A stretch of DNA of 50,261 bases from Marinobacter sp. (lineage in GTDB: Bacteria > Pseudomonadota > Gammaproteobacteria > Pseudomonadales > Oleiphilaceae), in contig NZ_JACUUB010000013.1 of assembly GCF_014859525.1 (NCBI RefSeq), forward strand, positions 1 to 50,261. The letters run 5' to 3'. Under the pieces are notes generated by a model. It was not told the origin of the DNA, did not search any database, and saw only the letters and a list, made by a program, of their open reading frames with translations. Below are positions 15,934-24,907 of the stretch, piece after piece. Within the stretch, counting starts at the first letter, position 1; each line of letters begins with the position of its first letter. The position numbers were made by a program, and so were the translations under genes.

Positions 15934-17729
15934 GTAAACTGTTCTTTACCCTGGCGTTCGTCATCGGCCTGGCCGTGGCAACCTGGATTGGCGCGGGTTT
16001 CATTGATTCAGACCTGCTGGCCCTGGCGTTCACCGGCCTGATTGGTGCAGTGTATTGCCTGGGTTTTGGTGAGCTGGTGAACTTTCGCCGGCAAACCCGG
16101 CAGTTGGCCGGGCAAGTCGGCCAGTTGCCGGACAGCCAGGACCAGGTTTCCCGCTGGTTGAACACCTTGCCCCAACCGCTTCAGTATCCGGCGCAACGGC
16201 GCATCGAAGGCCACGCTGCCGCCCTGCCCAGCCCACAAATCACCCCTTACCTGACCGGCCTGCTGGTGATGCTGGGCCTGCTGGGCACTTTTGCAGGCAT
16301 GATCGTAACCCTGGGCGGTGCCGCCTCGGCCCTGGATAACAGCACCGAACTCAGCGCCATCCGCAGCGCACTGGCCGCCCCCATCGCGGGGCTGAGCCTG
16401 GCCTTTGGCACCTCCATTGCCGGTGTGGCCGCCTCCGCCATGCTCGGACTGGCCTCTACCCTGAGCCGCCGGGACCGGGCACAGGCATCCCGCACGCTGG
16501 ATACTGCCTTGCGGCAAAAACTGCACCACCTGTCTGCCGACCATCAACGCCAGCAGGCCTTCCAGGCTCTGGAAACCCAGGCACAAGCCTTACCGCAGAT
16601 GGCCTCAGCCATGGAACGTGTGACCACGCGCATGGAACAGCTCGGTCAGCAACTGGAACAATCCCTGACCCGTAACCAGCAGGAATTCCACAGCACTGTG
16701 GGCAGCCACTATCAAACTCTGGCCGATTCCGTCGCCAACTCCCTGAAAACCGCATTGGATGACAGCGCAAAGCAGGCAGCGGAGCGGGTTGAGCCTATTG
16801 TCATCAGTGCCATGGAGCAACTTCAGAGCAATGCCCGGTCCCTGCAAAAGAGCTGGGCGGATGATGCCCGTCAGCAACTGGCGGAACTGACCGCTGGTTT
16901 CCAAAAAACCACTGCCGAGGCTGGCGATCGCTGGCAGCAAAATCTGGCGGAATACCAGCAACATTTCAGTCGTAACACCGCAGAGCTGGTCACAACCCAG
17001 AAAGCCGGTCTTGAGCAACTGGTCACCACCATCGGCAAACAACTTGCCGAACTGCGCGAGCAGGAGGCCGGTCGCGCTGATGCGTCTACGGCACGTATGG
17101 AGACCCTTGAAGCAACGGTGACCAAACATCTGTCAGAGCTGGGCACCGCGCTGGAAGCCCCCATGACCCGACTGATCGAAACCGCCTCTGAAACCCCGAA
17201 AGCCGCCGCCGAAGTGATCCGCCAGCTGCAGTCGGAAATCGCCCGCAACAGCGCACGAGAGAACGAGTTGCTGGAAGAACGCCAGCGATTGGTAAAGGAG
17301 CTGGACAGCCTGCTGGAAACCCAACGCAGCACAGCCGACAGCCAGCGGGACGCGGTGGCTTCGCTGATCTGTGGCGCCGGCGAAACCCTGACTGGCATCA
17401 GCGAGCGTTTTAACACGCTGATTCAGGAGCAAAGCCAGCAGCTTGGCAAACTGGGCGACGACATCACCGGTAGCAGTCAGGAAGTGGGCGCCCTGAGCGA
17501 TGCGTTCGCTCAGGCCATTGAGCTGTTCAGCCAGTCCAACCAGCAGGTCATCGCCAGCCTGGCGGATATCCAGAAAGCGCTGGATAACGCCGGCACCCGC
17601 CACGATGAGCAACTGGCCTATTACGTGGCCCAGGCCCGCGAGGTTATTGATCTCAGCGTCAGCGCCCAGAAAGATGTGATGGATGCCGCCGCAGCACTGC
17701 GCCGGGCCGAACCCGGCGAGGCCAGCTGA
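15930..17729 (+). CDS. DUF802 protein: MotA/ZorA-like stator with long coiled-coil tail
   Basis: A 599-residue membrane protein. Four hydrophobic segments are visible at about 4-24, 27-47, 105-130 and 150-178. The last pair carries the MotA/TolQ/ExbB/ZorA hallmark: GLLVMLGLLGTFAGMIVTLG, then APIAGLSLAFGTSIAGVAAS. Residues 180-599 form a very long, Ala/Gln/Glu-rich helical tail with heptad spacing and no membrane segment, predicted to be a cytoplasmic coiled coil. This layout (four-helix stator plus tail) is that of ZorA rather than of flagellar MotA. The downstream gene is a MotB-type partner, overlapping by one base (TGATG). The family has only a DUF name. An energising ion channel is inferred, not shown. 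Confidence 0.87.
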   Translation: MSKLFFTLAFVIGLAVATWIGAGFIDSDLLALAFTGLIGAVYCLGFGELVNFRRQTRQLAGQVGQLPDSQDQVSRWLNTLPQPLQYPAQRRIEGHAAALPSPQITPYLTGLLVMLGLLGTFAGMIVTLGGAASALDNSTELSAIRSALAAPIAGLSLAFGTSIAGVAASAMLGLASTLSRRDRAQASRTLDTALRQKLHHLSADHQRQQAFQALETQAQALPQMASAMERVTTRMEQLGQQLEQSLTRNQQEFHSTVGSHYQTLADSVANSLKTALDDSAKQAAERVEPIVISAMEQLQSNARSLQKSWADDARQQLAELTAGFQKTTAEAGDRWQQNLAEYQQHFSRNTAELVTTQKAGLEQLVTTIGKQLAELREQEAGRADASTARMETLEATVTKHLSELGTALEAPMTRLIETASETPKAAAEVIRQLQSEIARNSARENELLEERQRLVKELDSLLETQRSTADSQRDAVASLICGAGETLTGISERFNTLIQEQSQQLGKLGDDITGSSQEVGALSDAFAQAIELFSQSNQQVIASLADIQKALDNAGTRHDEQLAYYVAQAREVIDLSVSAQKDVMDAAAALRRAEPGEAS

Positions 17730-18385
17730 TGGAACAACTGGAAAGCGGCGAACAACAATCGGCACCGGTCTGGGCGATTTTCTCAGACCTGATGGCGGCG
17801 CTGGTGGGTATTCTGGCGCTGATCCTGGTGTGGGTGATTGGCATACAGCTGGAACTCAGCCAGTCCCTCGCTCAGGAAATCGAGAAGCGGGAAGCGGAGG
17901 AGCAACGTCGAATCGCTCTGGAACAGGCCCTGGAAGATCCGCTTACCAAGGGGCTGGTCACTTTCCGGGATGGCCGCATCGGCATCAGCGGCAACGTATT
18001 GTTTGAGCTGAACTCCGACCAACTTCAGGCCGAAGGTGAAGAAATCCTGGAGTCGCTGGTTCGCCCCCTGAAAACCTATCTGGAACAGCACGATGAATTG
18101 CTGATGGTGAGCGGTTTTACCGATGACCTGCCCATGCACCCCGGCAACCGTTACCAGGATAACTGGGGCCTGTCGGCCCAGCGGGCGCTGACCGTCACCC
18201 GTTCGTTAACCGAACTGGGCCTGCCCAACGACCGCGTCTTCGCCGCCGCCTTCGGCCCACACCACCCAGCGGTACCCAACACGGATGCCGAATCACGCGC
18301 TCAGAACCGGCGGGTGGAAATCAGTACGGTGCCACGGGCGCCCTCGGCGGCCGCGGAATCCGAAACCGAGGCAGGCAACGGATGA
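17729..18385 (+). CDS. OmpA-domain MotB/ZorB-like stator partner
   Basis: A 218-residue protein with a single membrane helix (about 15-41). Just before and into the helix it reads VWAIFSDLMAALVGILALIL; Asp20 occupies the place of the ion-binding Asp of MotB/ZorB (W-x-x-F-x-D-L-M pattern). A short charged coiled linker (42-70) follows, then an OmpA-like peptidoglycan-binding domain (about 85-205) with VSGFTDDLP, NWGLSAQRALTVTRSL and SRAQNRRVEIST. These match the MotB consensus of T-D-D, N-W-x-L-S-x-x-R-A and R-x-x-N-R-R-V-E. It starts on the stop of the DUF802 gene and its stop overlaps DUF2894. It likely anchors the stator to the cell wall. Confidence 0.9.
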   Translation: MEQLESGEQQSAPVWAIFSDLMAALVGILALILVWVIGIQLELSQSLAQEIEKREAEEQRRIALEQALEDPLTKGLVTFRDGRIGISGNVLFELNSDQLQAEGEEILESLVRPLKTYLEQHDELLMVSGFTDDLPMHPGNRYQDNWGLSAQRALTVTRSLTELGLPNDRVFAAAFGPHHPAVPNTDAESRAQNRRVEISTVPRAPSAAAESETEAGNG

Positions 18386-18990
18386 TGAACGAAGCCGCCA
18401 GTTCTTTATTACTTGATAACCTGAGGCAGCAAGGCGCAGACCGCTTTGACCCTGTCCGCTTTCGCTATCTGGAATCCTTCGAGCGGCGGCTGCGCGCGAA
18501 CGGACTCCAGCAGGGAACACATTGGCAGAAGCTCAAGCAAGCCATCGCGGATTATCAGGCCAGGTTAGAGGGTGCCGAACAGCCCAAGCCGGCACCAACT
18601 GTCCCAGAGCCATCCATCGTTTCATCCCTGCTGGACAGACTGAACCAAACTACAGAGACCCCGGCCGAAGCGCCGAGATCAACGCTGGAACAAAGGGTGT
18701 TCGGAGAGACTTCTGAGCTGGAGCAAACGCGCACGGCATCAAGCTCCAACAGCCCACAACCGCTCAAGGCGTTGATCAGAGCAAGAGCGGATCAGAGCAC
18801 TCACGCTCTTCAGGAGCGCATCCGCCACGCTATTGAGAGCACCCCGAAAGAGGCGGGGCCGATGAACGCCCACCGGTTGGTCAGCCGGGCGATTGCGGAA
18901 ATGCAGACGTTGTCACCGGAGTATCTGGAGCGGTTTGCCCGGTATACCGATACATTGATGGCTTTGGAGAAAATGGCAAAGCGAGGGTAG
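18382..18990 (+). CDS. DUF2894 family protein, last gene of the motor operon
   Basis: A 202-residue soluble protein with two conserved helical ends joined by a low-complexity Pro/Ser/Thr/Glu-rich linker (about 65-135). The N-terminal block is DRFDPVRFRYLESFERRLRA. The C-terminal block is LVSRAIAEMQTLSPEYLERF followed by ARYTDTLMALEKMA. It is recognised as DUF2894-like, of unknown function. It overlaps the OmpA gene by 4 nt (ATGA). The gene ends at 18990, directly followed by a terminator hairpin. A flexible linker between two helical modules would suit a tether between the motor tail and another partner; that is inference. Confidence 0.85.
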   Translation: MMNEAASSLLLDNLRQQGADRFDPVRFRYLESFERRLRANGLQQGTHWQKLKQAIADYQARLEGAEQPKPAPTVPEPSIVSSLLDRLNQTTETPAEAPRSTLEQRVFGETSELEQTRTASSSNSPQPLKALIRARADQSTHALQERIRHAIESTPKEAGPMNAHRLVSRAIAEMQTLSPEYLERFARYTDTLMALEKMAKRG

Positions 18991-18993
18991 AAA

Positions 18994-19018
18994 AAAGCCC
19001 CCGGAGTGCGGGGGCTTT
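18994..19018. terminator. Intrinsic terminator between DUF2894 and fba
   Basis: The stem AAAGCCCCC / GGGGGCTTT with a 7-nt loop is preceded by further A residues on the plus strand. It therefore ends in a good T-run on the minus strand, downstream of fba, and in a weaker TTT on the plus strand, downstream of the motor operon. It separates two convergent transcripts. Confidence 0.9.
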
Positions 19019-19029
19019 GAACGGTGCAG

Positions 19030-20094
19030 TTACTTGACCTTAGGGTCCAGCTCGCCAGCCGCGTAACGCTCGAACATCTGCTCGAGGTTCAGGGGCTTGA
19101 TCTTGCTGGCCTGGCCGGCGCAGCCGAAGGCTTCGTAGCGGGCGATGCAGATGTCGGTCATCGCGACCATGGTGGCCTTAAGGAATTTGCGCGGGTCGAA
19201 CTCGGCTGGGTTTTCGGCCAGGAAGCGACGGGTGGCACCGGTGCTGGCCAGGCGCAGGTCGGTGTCGATGTTAACCTTGCGCACGCCGTGCTTGATGCCT
19301 TCGACGATTTCTTCAACCGGTACACCGTAGGTTTCCGGGATTTCACCACCGAATTCGTTGATGACCTTCAGCCACTCCTGGGGTACGGAGCTGGAGCCGT
19401 GCATGACCAGGTGGGTATCTGGAATGCGCTTGTGGATGGCTTTGATCTGCTCGATGGCCAGGATGTCACCGGTCGGCGGACGGGTAAACTTGTAGGCGCC
19501 GTGGCTGGTGCCGATGGCGATGGCCAGGGCATCTACGTGGGTTTTCTTGACGAAGTCTGCGGCTTCTTCCGGGTCGGTCAGCATCTGGTCGTGGTCCAGG
19601 GTGCCTTCTGCGCCGATGCCGTCTTCTTCACCGGCCTGGCCGGTTTCGAGGGAGCCCAGGCAGCCCAGCTCGCCTTCTACGGACACGCCACAGGCGTGGG
19701 CCATTTCGACGGTGCGGCGGGTGACGTCGACGTTGTAGTCGTAGTCCATCGGGGTTTTGCCGTCTTCACCCAGTGAGCCGTCCATCATGACGGAGCTGAA
19801 GCCGAGCTGGATGGAGCGCTGGCATACGGACGGGCTGGTGCCGTGGTCCTGGTGCATGACCACCGGGATGTGCGGCCATTCTTCGATGGCGGCCAGGATC
19901 AGGTGGCGCAGGAAGGGGGCGCCGGCGTATTTGCGGGCACCGGCGGAGGCCTGGACAATTACCGGGGAGTCGGTTTTGTCGGCGGCTTCCATGATGGCGC
20001 GCATTTGTTCGAGGTTGTTTACGTTAAAGGCTGGCACACCGTAACCATGCTCGGCGGCGTGGTCGAGAAGTTGCCGCAGCGAAATCAGGGCCAT
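19030..20094 (-). CDS. fba: Class II fructose-1,6-bisphosphate aldolase
   Basis: A 354-residue zinc-dependent aldolase of the Calvin-type class IIA group. It interconverts fructose-1,6-bisphosphate with dihydroxyacetone phosphate and glyceraldehyde-3-phosphate. Conserved blocks are [32 protein letters not shown] (catalytic Asp and first zinc His), [34 protein letters not shown] and [19 protein letters not shown] lies upstream of the ATG. It is last in the tkt-epd-pgk-fba series; the hairpin element at 20162-20267 lies in the 220-nt gap after pgk. Confidence 0.97.
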   Translation of the reverse strand: MALISLRQLLDHAAEHGYGVPAFNVNNLEQMRAIMEAADKTDSPVIVQASAGARKYAGAPFLRHLILAAIEEWPHIPVVMHQDHGTSPSVCQRSIQLGFSSVMMDGSLGEDGKTPMDYDYNVDVTRRTVEMAHACGVSVEGELGCLGSLETGQAGEEDGIGAEGTLDHDQMLTDPEEAADFVKKTHVDALAIAIGTSHGAYKFTRPPTGDILAIEQIKAIHKRIPDTHLVMHGSSSVPQEWLKVINEFGGEIPETYGVPVEEIVEGIKHGVRKVNIDTDLRLASTGATRRFLAENPAEFDPRKFLKATMVAMTDICIARYEAFGCAGQASKIKPLNLEQMFERYAAGELDPKVK

Positions 20095-20161
20095 GGGTTG
20101 TCTCCTTCGTTGACTTTTTGAGGTTTGAATTCTGTTCGTTTTAGACTTTGGAGTCTGCTAC

Positions 20162-20267
20162 GGAGTGTGGGGTAGGACTTTCCAGGACACGCCGTAAATA
20201 CATCCCTGTAGGCTTGTGCGCAGCTTCCCTGCTGCGCACAGTCCCGGAAAGTCCTACCCCACCCTCC
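20162..20267. repeat. Long hairpin element, copy B (conserved core, unique arms)
   Basis: The arms 20162-20188 and 20241-20267 are reverse complements at 25 of 27 positions and enclose a 52-nt loop (20189-20240). The reverse complement of the loop matches the core of the element at 3921-4034 at 44 of 52 positions. It includes the inner hairpin GCGCAGC-AGGGAA-GCTGCGC (boundaries approximate) and the ACGGCGT end. The arms share no obvious sequence with those of copy A. The element lies within the fba-pgk gap and would be part of any pgk-fba transcript. A separate 8-bp inverted repeat, CGATTCTG / CAGAATCG, follows at 20271-20305. Confidence 0.85.
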
Positions 20268-20314
20268 TTGCGATTCTGGCCCTGTGCGGGTTTCTCTCAG
20301 AATCGCTTTGTTGA

Positions 20315-21475
20315 TTACGCTCCGCGCTCTTCCAATACAGCAACCGCCGGCAAAGTTTTGCCTTCCACGAATTCCAGGAACGCGCCGCCGCCGGTGGAGA
20401 TGTAGGAAATCTTGTCAGCTACGCCGTATTTGTCAACGGCTGCAACGGTGTCGCCGCCGCCGGCCAGGGAGAAGGCGTCGCTTTCGGCGATGGCCTCAGC
20501 CAGAGCTTTGGTGCCGTTGCCGAACTGGTCGTATTCAAACACGCCAACCGGGCCGTTCCAGAGGATGGTTTTGGCGTTTTTGAGCAGGCTGGCGAACTGG
20601 CTGGCGGTTTCCGGGCCTACGTCGAGGATCATGTCGTCGGCGCTGACGTCGGAGATGTTTTTCACCGTAGCAGTGGCGGTTTCGGCGAATTCCGTGGCGA
20701 CCACTACGTCAACCGGCAGTGGGATTTGCACGCGGCTGGCGATGTCTTTGGCGGTGTCGATCAGGTCGTGCTCGCAGAGGGATTTGCCGACCGGGTGGCC
20801 AGCGGCAGCCAGGAAGGTGTTGGCGATGCCGCCGCCGACGATGATCTGGTCACACACGTGTTCCAGGGCGTTGAGTACGTCCAGTTTGGTGGAGACTTTG
20901 GAGCCACCGACGATGGCCACCACCGGTTTGGCCGGGTTGTCGAGGGCTTTACCGAGGGCGTCGAGTTCTGCTGCCAGCAGCGGGCCAGCGCAGGCTTCGG
21001 GGGCGAATTTCGCTACGCCGTGGGTGGAGGCCTGGGCGCGGTGGGCGGTGCCGAAGGCGTCCATCACGAATACATCGCACAGGGCGGCGTATCGTTTGGC
21101 CAGGTCTTCGTTGTCTTTCTTTTCGCCCTTGTTGAAACGGACGTTTTCGAACAACACCACTTCGCCGTCGGCGACATCAACACCGCTGAGGTAATCCTTG
21201 ATCAGGCGCACTTCCTGACCGAGCAGGGTGGACAGGTGCTCAGCGACTGGTTTCATGGAGGAGGCTTCGTCGTACACGCCTTCTTCCGGGCGGCCCAGGT
21301 GGGACATCAGCATGACTTTGGCGCCGGCGTCTTTAGCCGCTTTAATCGTGGGCAATGAGGCGCGAATGCGGGCATCGCTGGAGACTTTGCCGTTTTTGAC
21401 CGGTACGTTGAGGTCTTCACGAATCAGAACCCGCTTGCCGGCGAGGTTCAGGTCAGTCATTTTTTTGATGGCCAT
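20315..21475 (-). CDS. pgk: Phosphoglycerate kinase
   Basis: A 386-residue glycolytic and gluconeogenic kinase that transfers phosphate between 1,3-bisphosphoglycerate and ADP. Conserved blocks are [84 protein letters not shown] and the nucleotide-binding [12 protein letters not shown], then [12 protein letters not shown]. Length is normal. The start codon at 21475 has only a weak ribosome site. It lies between epd and fba, but both flanking gaps carry repeat elements, so operon continuity is not certain. Confidence 0.98.
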   Translation of the reverse strand: MAIKKMTDLNLAGKRVLIREDLNVPVKNGKVSSDARIRASLPTIKAAKDAGAKVMLMSHLGRPEEGVYDEASSMKPVAEHLSTLLGQEVRLIKDYLSGVDVADGEVVLFENVRFNKGEKKDNEDLAKRYAALCDVFVMDAFGTAHRAQASTHGVAKFAPEACAGPLLAAELDALGKALDNPAKPVVAIVGGSKVSTKLDVLNALEHVCDQIIVGGGIANTFLAAAGHPVGKSLCEHDLIDTAKDIASRVQIPLPVDVVVATEFAETATATVKNISDVSADDMILDVGPETASQFASLLKNAKTILWNGPVGVFEYDQFGNGTKALAEAIAESDAFSLAGGGDTVAAVDKYGVADKISYISTGGGAFLEFVEGKTLPAVAVLEERGA

Positions 21476-21528
21476 AATCAGGGTCCGTAGTTATGGGTTC
21501 ACAGGTGCAAATTGTTAAGCCTATGGGT

Positions 21529-21637
21529 GGGGTCTGACCCCGTTCGGGGTCAGACCCCTTTGTATCCGTCGGGGCTGGGTGAAAGATCAGACCCCTTTGT
21601 ATCCGTCGGGGCTAGGTGAAAGATCAGGCCCCTTTGT
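21529..21637. repeat. GGGGTCAGACCCC hairpin and 37-bp tandem repeat between pgk and epd
   Basis: GGGGTCTGACCCC (21529-21541) and GGGGTCAGACCCC (21546-21558) are separated by four bases and make a 13-bp hairpin. Two 37-bp direct repeats follow, 21551-21587 and 21588-21624, differing at one base, with a partial third copy from 21625. Each unit starts with CAGACCCCTTTGT. The palindrome is the same as in the array at 31-180. The array ends 6 nt beyond the epd stop codon. Confidence 0.9.
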
Positions 21638-21642
21638 CGTCT

Positions 21643-22671
21643 TCAGGTTTTGGCCAGCCAGGCTTTGCTAACATCCAGCATGCGGTTGGCGAAGCCCCAT
21701 TCGTTGTCGAACCAGCACAGCACTTTCACCATCGTGCCGCCGGTGACTCGGGTCTGGCCGCCGTCGACGACGCCGGAGTGGGAGTCGTGGTTAAAATCTG
21801 AGCTGGCCAGTAATTCATCAGTGTAGCCGAGGATACCGTTCAGCGATCCCTGGGCGGCGTCTTTTAACAGGCGGTTTACTGCCGCTACATCGGTGGCCTT
21901 GCGCACGTTGACCACCATGTCGATGGCGGAGACGTTCAGGGTTGGCACCCGCATGGCAACGGAGCTGAACCGGCCTTCCATGTGGGGCAGCAGGCGTTCA
22001 ATGCCGCGGGCCAGGCCGGTATCTACCGGTACGATGTTGTGCAGCGCGCTGCGGGTGCGGCGCAAATCCTGGTGGTGATACGCATCAATAACGGGCTGGT
22101 CGTTCATGGCAGCGTGGATGGTGGTGGTGCTGCCCTGCTCCACACCAAAAGCTTCGTCCAGTACTTTGATCACCGGTACCAGGCAGTTGGTAGTGCAGGA
22201 ACCAGCGGCAACGATCACATCGCCGGGCGTCAGGCTGTCATCGTTGATGCCAAACACCACGGTGCGGTCTACATCGGCTTCCGCCGGCTGGGAAAACAGC
22301 AATCGGCCGGCACCGGAAGCAATATGCTTTTCCGCGGTTGCCCGATCCGTATAGGCACCGGAGCATTCCAGCACCAGGTCTACGTCCAGCAATCGCCAGG
22401 GCAATTCATCCGGATCCGGGTGACGCAGCACCCGGATGCGGTCGCCGTTGACCACCAGGTTGTCGCCATCCACCGCCACCTCTCCCTGAAACCGCCCATG
22501 GGTGGAATCGTATTTGGTGAGGTGAGCGATGGTGTCGATGTCAGACAACTCGTTGATCGCGACCACCTGCAGGTGATCGCGATAGCCTTTTTCATACAAG
22601 GCCCGCAATACGCACTGGCCGATGCGGCCGTACCCGTTGATGGCGATACGAAAGGGCTTTGCGTTGCTCAT
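21643..22671 (-). CDS. epd: Erythrose-4-phosphate dehydrogenase (GAPDH family)
   Basis: A 342-residue NAD-dependent enzyme. The N-terminal Rossmann motif is INGYGRIGQCVLRALYEKG. The catalytic Cys lies in AAGSCTTNCLVPVIK, with the paired His in TTTIHAAMN. Several stretches (AMNDQPVIDAYHHQDLRRTR, SSDFNHDSHSGVVDG) fit Epd better than standard Gap, so the likely reaction is erythrose-4-phosphate to 4-phosphoerythronate for pyridoxal phosphate synthesis. Some GAPDH activity cannot be excluded. The ATG overlaps the tkt stop by one base (TGATG), showing translational coupling. Confidence 0.9.
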   Translation of the reverse strand: MSNAKPFRIAINGYGRIGQCVLRALYEKGYRDHLQVVAINELSDIDTIAHLTKYDSTHGRFQGEVAVDGDNLVVNGDRIRVLRHPDPDELPWRLLDVDLVLECSGAYTDRATAEKHIASGAGRLLFSQPAEADVDRTVVFGINDDSLTPGDVIVAAGSCTTNCLVPVIKVLDEAFGVEQGSTTTIHAAMNDQPVIDAYHHQDLRRTRSALHNIVPVDTGLARGIERLLPHMEGRFSSVAMRVPTLNVSAIDMVVNVRKATDVAAVNRLLKDAAQGSLNGILGYTDELLASSDFNHDSHSGVVDGGQTRVTGGTMVKVLCWFDNEWGFANRMLDVSKAWLAKT

Positions 22672-24671
22672 CAAGCGTCCAGCAGTTCTGCAGCCACTTC
22701 CAGGATATTGTCGACGGTAAAGCCGAACTCCTTGAACAGCTCGCCCGCCGGTGCAGACTCACCAAAGGTAGTCATGCCGACAACCCGGCCGTCCAGACCA
22801 ACGTACTTGTACCAGTAGTCGGCAATGCCGGCTTCGATGGCGATACGATTGGTGACTTCCAGCGGCAGTACTTGCTGCTTATATTCAGCGCTCTGGGCGT
22901 CGAATACATCGGTAGAGGGCATGGACACAACGCGCACGGCGTTGCCCTTTTCACGCAGTTTAACGGCTACGTCTTGTGCCAGGCCCACTTCCGAGCCGGT
23001 GGCGATCAGGATCAGGTCCGGAGTGCCTTCGCTGCCTGACAGCACATAGCCACCTTTGGCGACGTTGGCCAGCTGCTCGGCATCACGCTGCTGGTGCGGC
23101 AGGTTCTGACGGGAGAACACCATGGCGGTAGGGCCATCATTACGCTCCAGCGCGGCTTTCCAGGCGACCGCGGATTCCACGGCATCGGCCGGGCGCCAGG
23201 TGCTCATGTTCGGCGTGGTGCGCAGGCTGGCCATCTGCTCGATGGGCTGGTGGGTGGGGCCGTCTTCGCCCAGACCGATGGAGTCGTGGGTGAACACAAA
23301 GATAGAGCGCTGCTTCATCAGAGCCGCCATGCGCACGGCGTTACGGCAATACTCCATGAAGATCAGGAAGGTAGCGCCGTAAGGCACAAAACCGCCGTGC
23401 AGCGCCAGGCCGTTCATGATCGCGGCCATACCGAACTCGCGCACACCGTAATAGATGTAGTTACCAGAGGCGTCGTCTTTGGTCACGCCTTTGCAGCCAG
23501 ACCAGATGGTCAGGTTGGAGCCGGCCAGGTCAGCGGAGCCGCCCATCAGTTCCGGCAGCAGCGGGCCATAAGCGTTCAGAGCATTCTGAGACGCCTTGCG
23601 GGAGGCTACGGTTTCGCCCTTGTCCTGGCATTCCTGGATATAGGCTTGCGCCTTTTCAGAAAAATCAGCGGGCAGATCACCGGCCATGCGGCGCTTGAAT
23701 TCAGCAGCCAGCTGCGGCTCGGCTTTTTCGTAGGCGGCGAACTTTGCTTCCCACGCGCTTTGTGCGGCAGCGCCTTTCTCTTTGCCATCCCAGGCGGCAT
23801 AGATTTCTGAAGGTACTTCAAAAGGACCGTGTTCCCAGCCCAGCGCCTTGCGGGTCAAGGCGATTTCATCGTCACCCAACGGCGCGCCATGGCAATCTTC
23901 CTTGCCTTGCTTGTTGGGAGAGCCAAAGCCGATGATGGTCTTGCAGCAGATCAGCGTAGGCTGTTCGGTGTTGGCGCGAGCCTGTTCAACGGCGGCGCGA
24001 ATGGCGTCGGCATCGTGGCCATCAACGGCCGGAATAACCTGCCAGCCATAAGATTCAAAACGCTGCGGGGTGTTATCGGTAAACCAGCCTTCGACTTCAC
24101 CATCGATGGAAATGCCGTTGTCGTCATAGAAGAACACCAGCTTGCCCAGGCCCAGCGTACCGGCCAGCGAGGCGACTTCGTGAGAAATGCCTTCCATCAG
24201 GCAGCCGTCGCCCAGGAAGGCGTAGGTGTAGTGGTCCACAATGTCGTGGCCGGGACGGTTGAACTGGGCTGCCAGCGCCTTCTCCGCCAGCGCAAAACCG
24301 ACCGCGTTGGCAATGCCCTGCCCCAGCGGACCGGTGGTGGTTTCAATACCCGGGGTGTAGCCGTACTCCGGGTGGCCCGGAGTCTTTGAGTGCAGCTGAC
24401 GGAAGTTCTTGATGTCGTCAATAGACACGTCGTACCCGCTCAGGTGCAGCAGGGAATACTGCAGCATCGAGCCATGGCCGTTCGACAGCACGAAACGGTC
24501 ACGGTTGGCCCACTGCGGGTTGACCGGGTTGTGGCTGAGGTAATCGTTCCACAGCACCTCGGCGATATCCGCCATACCCATGGGTGCGCCCGGGTGGCCG
24601 GATTTGGCTTTCTGAACCGCATCCATGCTCAGCGCGCGAATGGCGTTGGCGAGATCTTTACGGGACGGCAT
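22671..24671 (-). CDS. tkt: Transketolase
   Basis: A 666-residue thiamine diphosphate enzyme of the pentose phosphate pathway. Conserved blocks are [37 protein letters not shown], the cofactor motif [18 protein letters not shown] ending [10 protein letters not shown], and the catalytic C-terminal [17 protein letters not shown] with its essential His. The ATG at 24671 has GGAG nine bases upstream; a TTG two codons earlier is not needed. It is first in the tkt-epd-pgk-fba series and divergent from sahR, so its promoter shares the region with the SahR operator at 24846-24865. Confidence 0.97.
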   Translation of the reverse strand: MPSRKDLANAIRALSMDAVQKAKSGHPGAPMGMADIAEVLWNDYLSHNPVNPQWANRDRFVLSNGHGSMLQYSLLHLSGYDVSIDDIKNFRQLHSKTPGHPEYGYTPGIETTTGPLGQGIANAVGFALAEKALAAQFNRPGHDIVDHYTYAFLGDGCLMEGISHEVASLAGTLGLGKLVFFYDDNGISIDGEVEGWFTDNTPQRFESYGWQVIPAVDGHDADAIRAAVEQARANTEQPTLICCKTIIGFGSPNKQGKEDCHGAPLGDDEIALTRKALGWEHGPFEVPSEIYAAWDGKEKGAAAQSAWEAKFAAYEKAEPQLAAEFKRRMAGDLPADFSEKAQAYIQECQDKGETVASRKASQNALNAYGPLLPELMGGSADLAGSNLTIWSGCKGVTKDDASGNYIYYGVREFGMAAIMNGLALHGGFVPYGATFLIFMEYCRNAVRMAALMKQRSIFVFTHDSIGLGEDGPTHQPIEQMASLRTTPNMSTWRPADAVESAVAWKAALERNDGPTAMVFSRQNLPHQQRDAEQLANVAKGGYVLSGSEGTPDLILIATGSEVGLAQDVAVKLREKGNAVRVVSMPSTDVFDAQSAEYKQQVLPLEVTNRIAIEAGIADYWYKYVGLDGRVVGMTTFGESAPAGELFKEFGFTVDNILEVAAELLDA

Positions 24672-24845
24672 TGACAATTCTCCAGTGTTTTTCAGGAAAA
24701 GAATTCAAGCTGCAACTACTGCTCAAAAAGAAGGCGCGTATTTTCGCCGATTACGGTGGGCCGGGGCAAATCCATATGTAGTGGTTTACCGTTAGGGCGG
24801 CCACAAAATCACCAAACCCTATGAATTTCAAAGAATGATAAATCT

Positions 24846-24865
24846 ATATCAAAATATTTTGATAT
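24846..24865. promoter_or_regulatory. SahR-type operator in the tkt-sahR divergent region
   Basis: A perfect 20-nt palindrome, ATATCAAAATATTTTGATAT, lies 42 nt before the sahR start. A close imperfect copy lies before metK at 25929-25948. This form resembles the operators I associate with SahR-type ArsR regulators of the methionine cycle. It probably mediates autoregulation and could also influence the divergent tkt promoter. Confidence 0.82.
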
Positions 24866-24907
24866 GGCTATTGATCGATCAATCGAACGCCCCTACACTT
24901 GCCGCCC

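Noticed and set aside
15930..18385. A complete Zorya defence system
   Set aside because: Only the membrane motor pair resembles ZorA and ZorB. No ZorC, ZorD or ZorE-like nuclease or helicase gene is present nearby, so naming it Zorya would go beyond the evidence.
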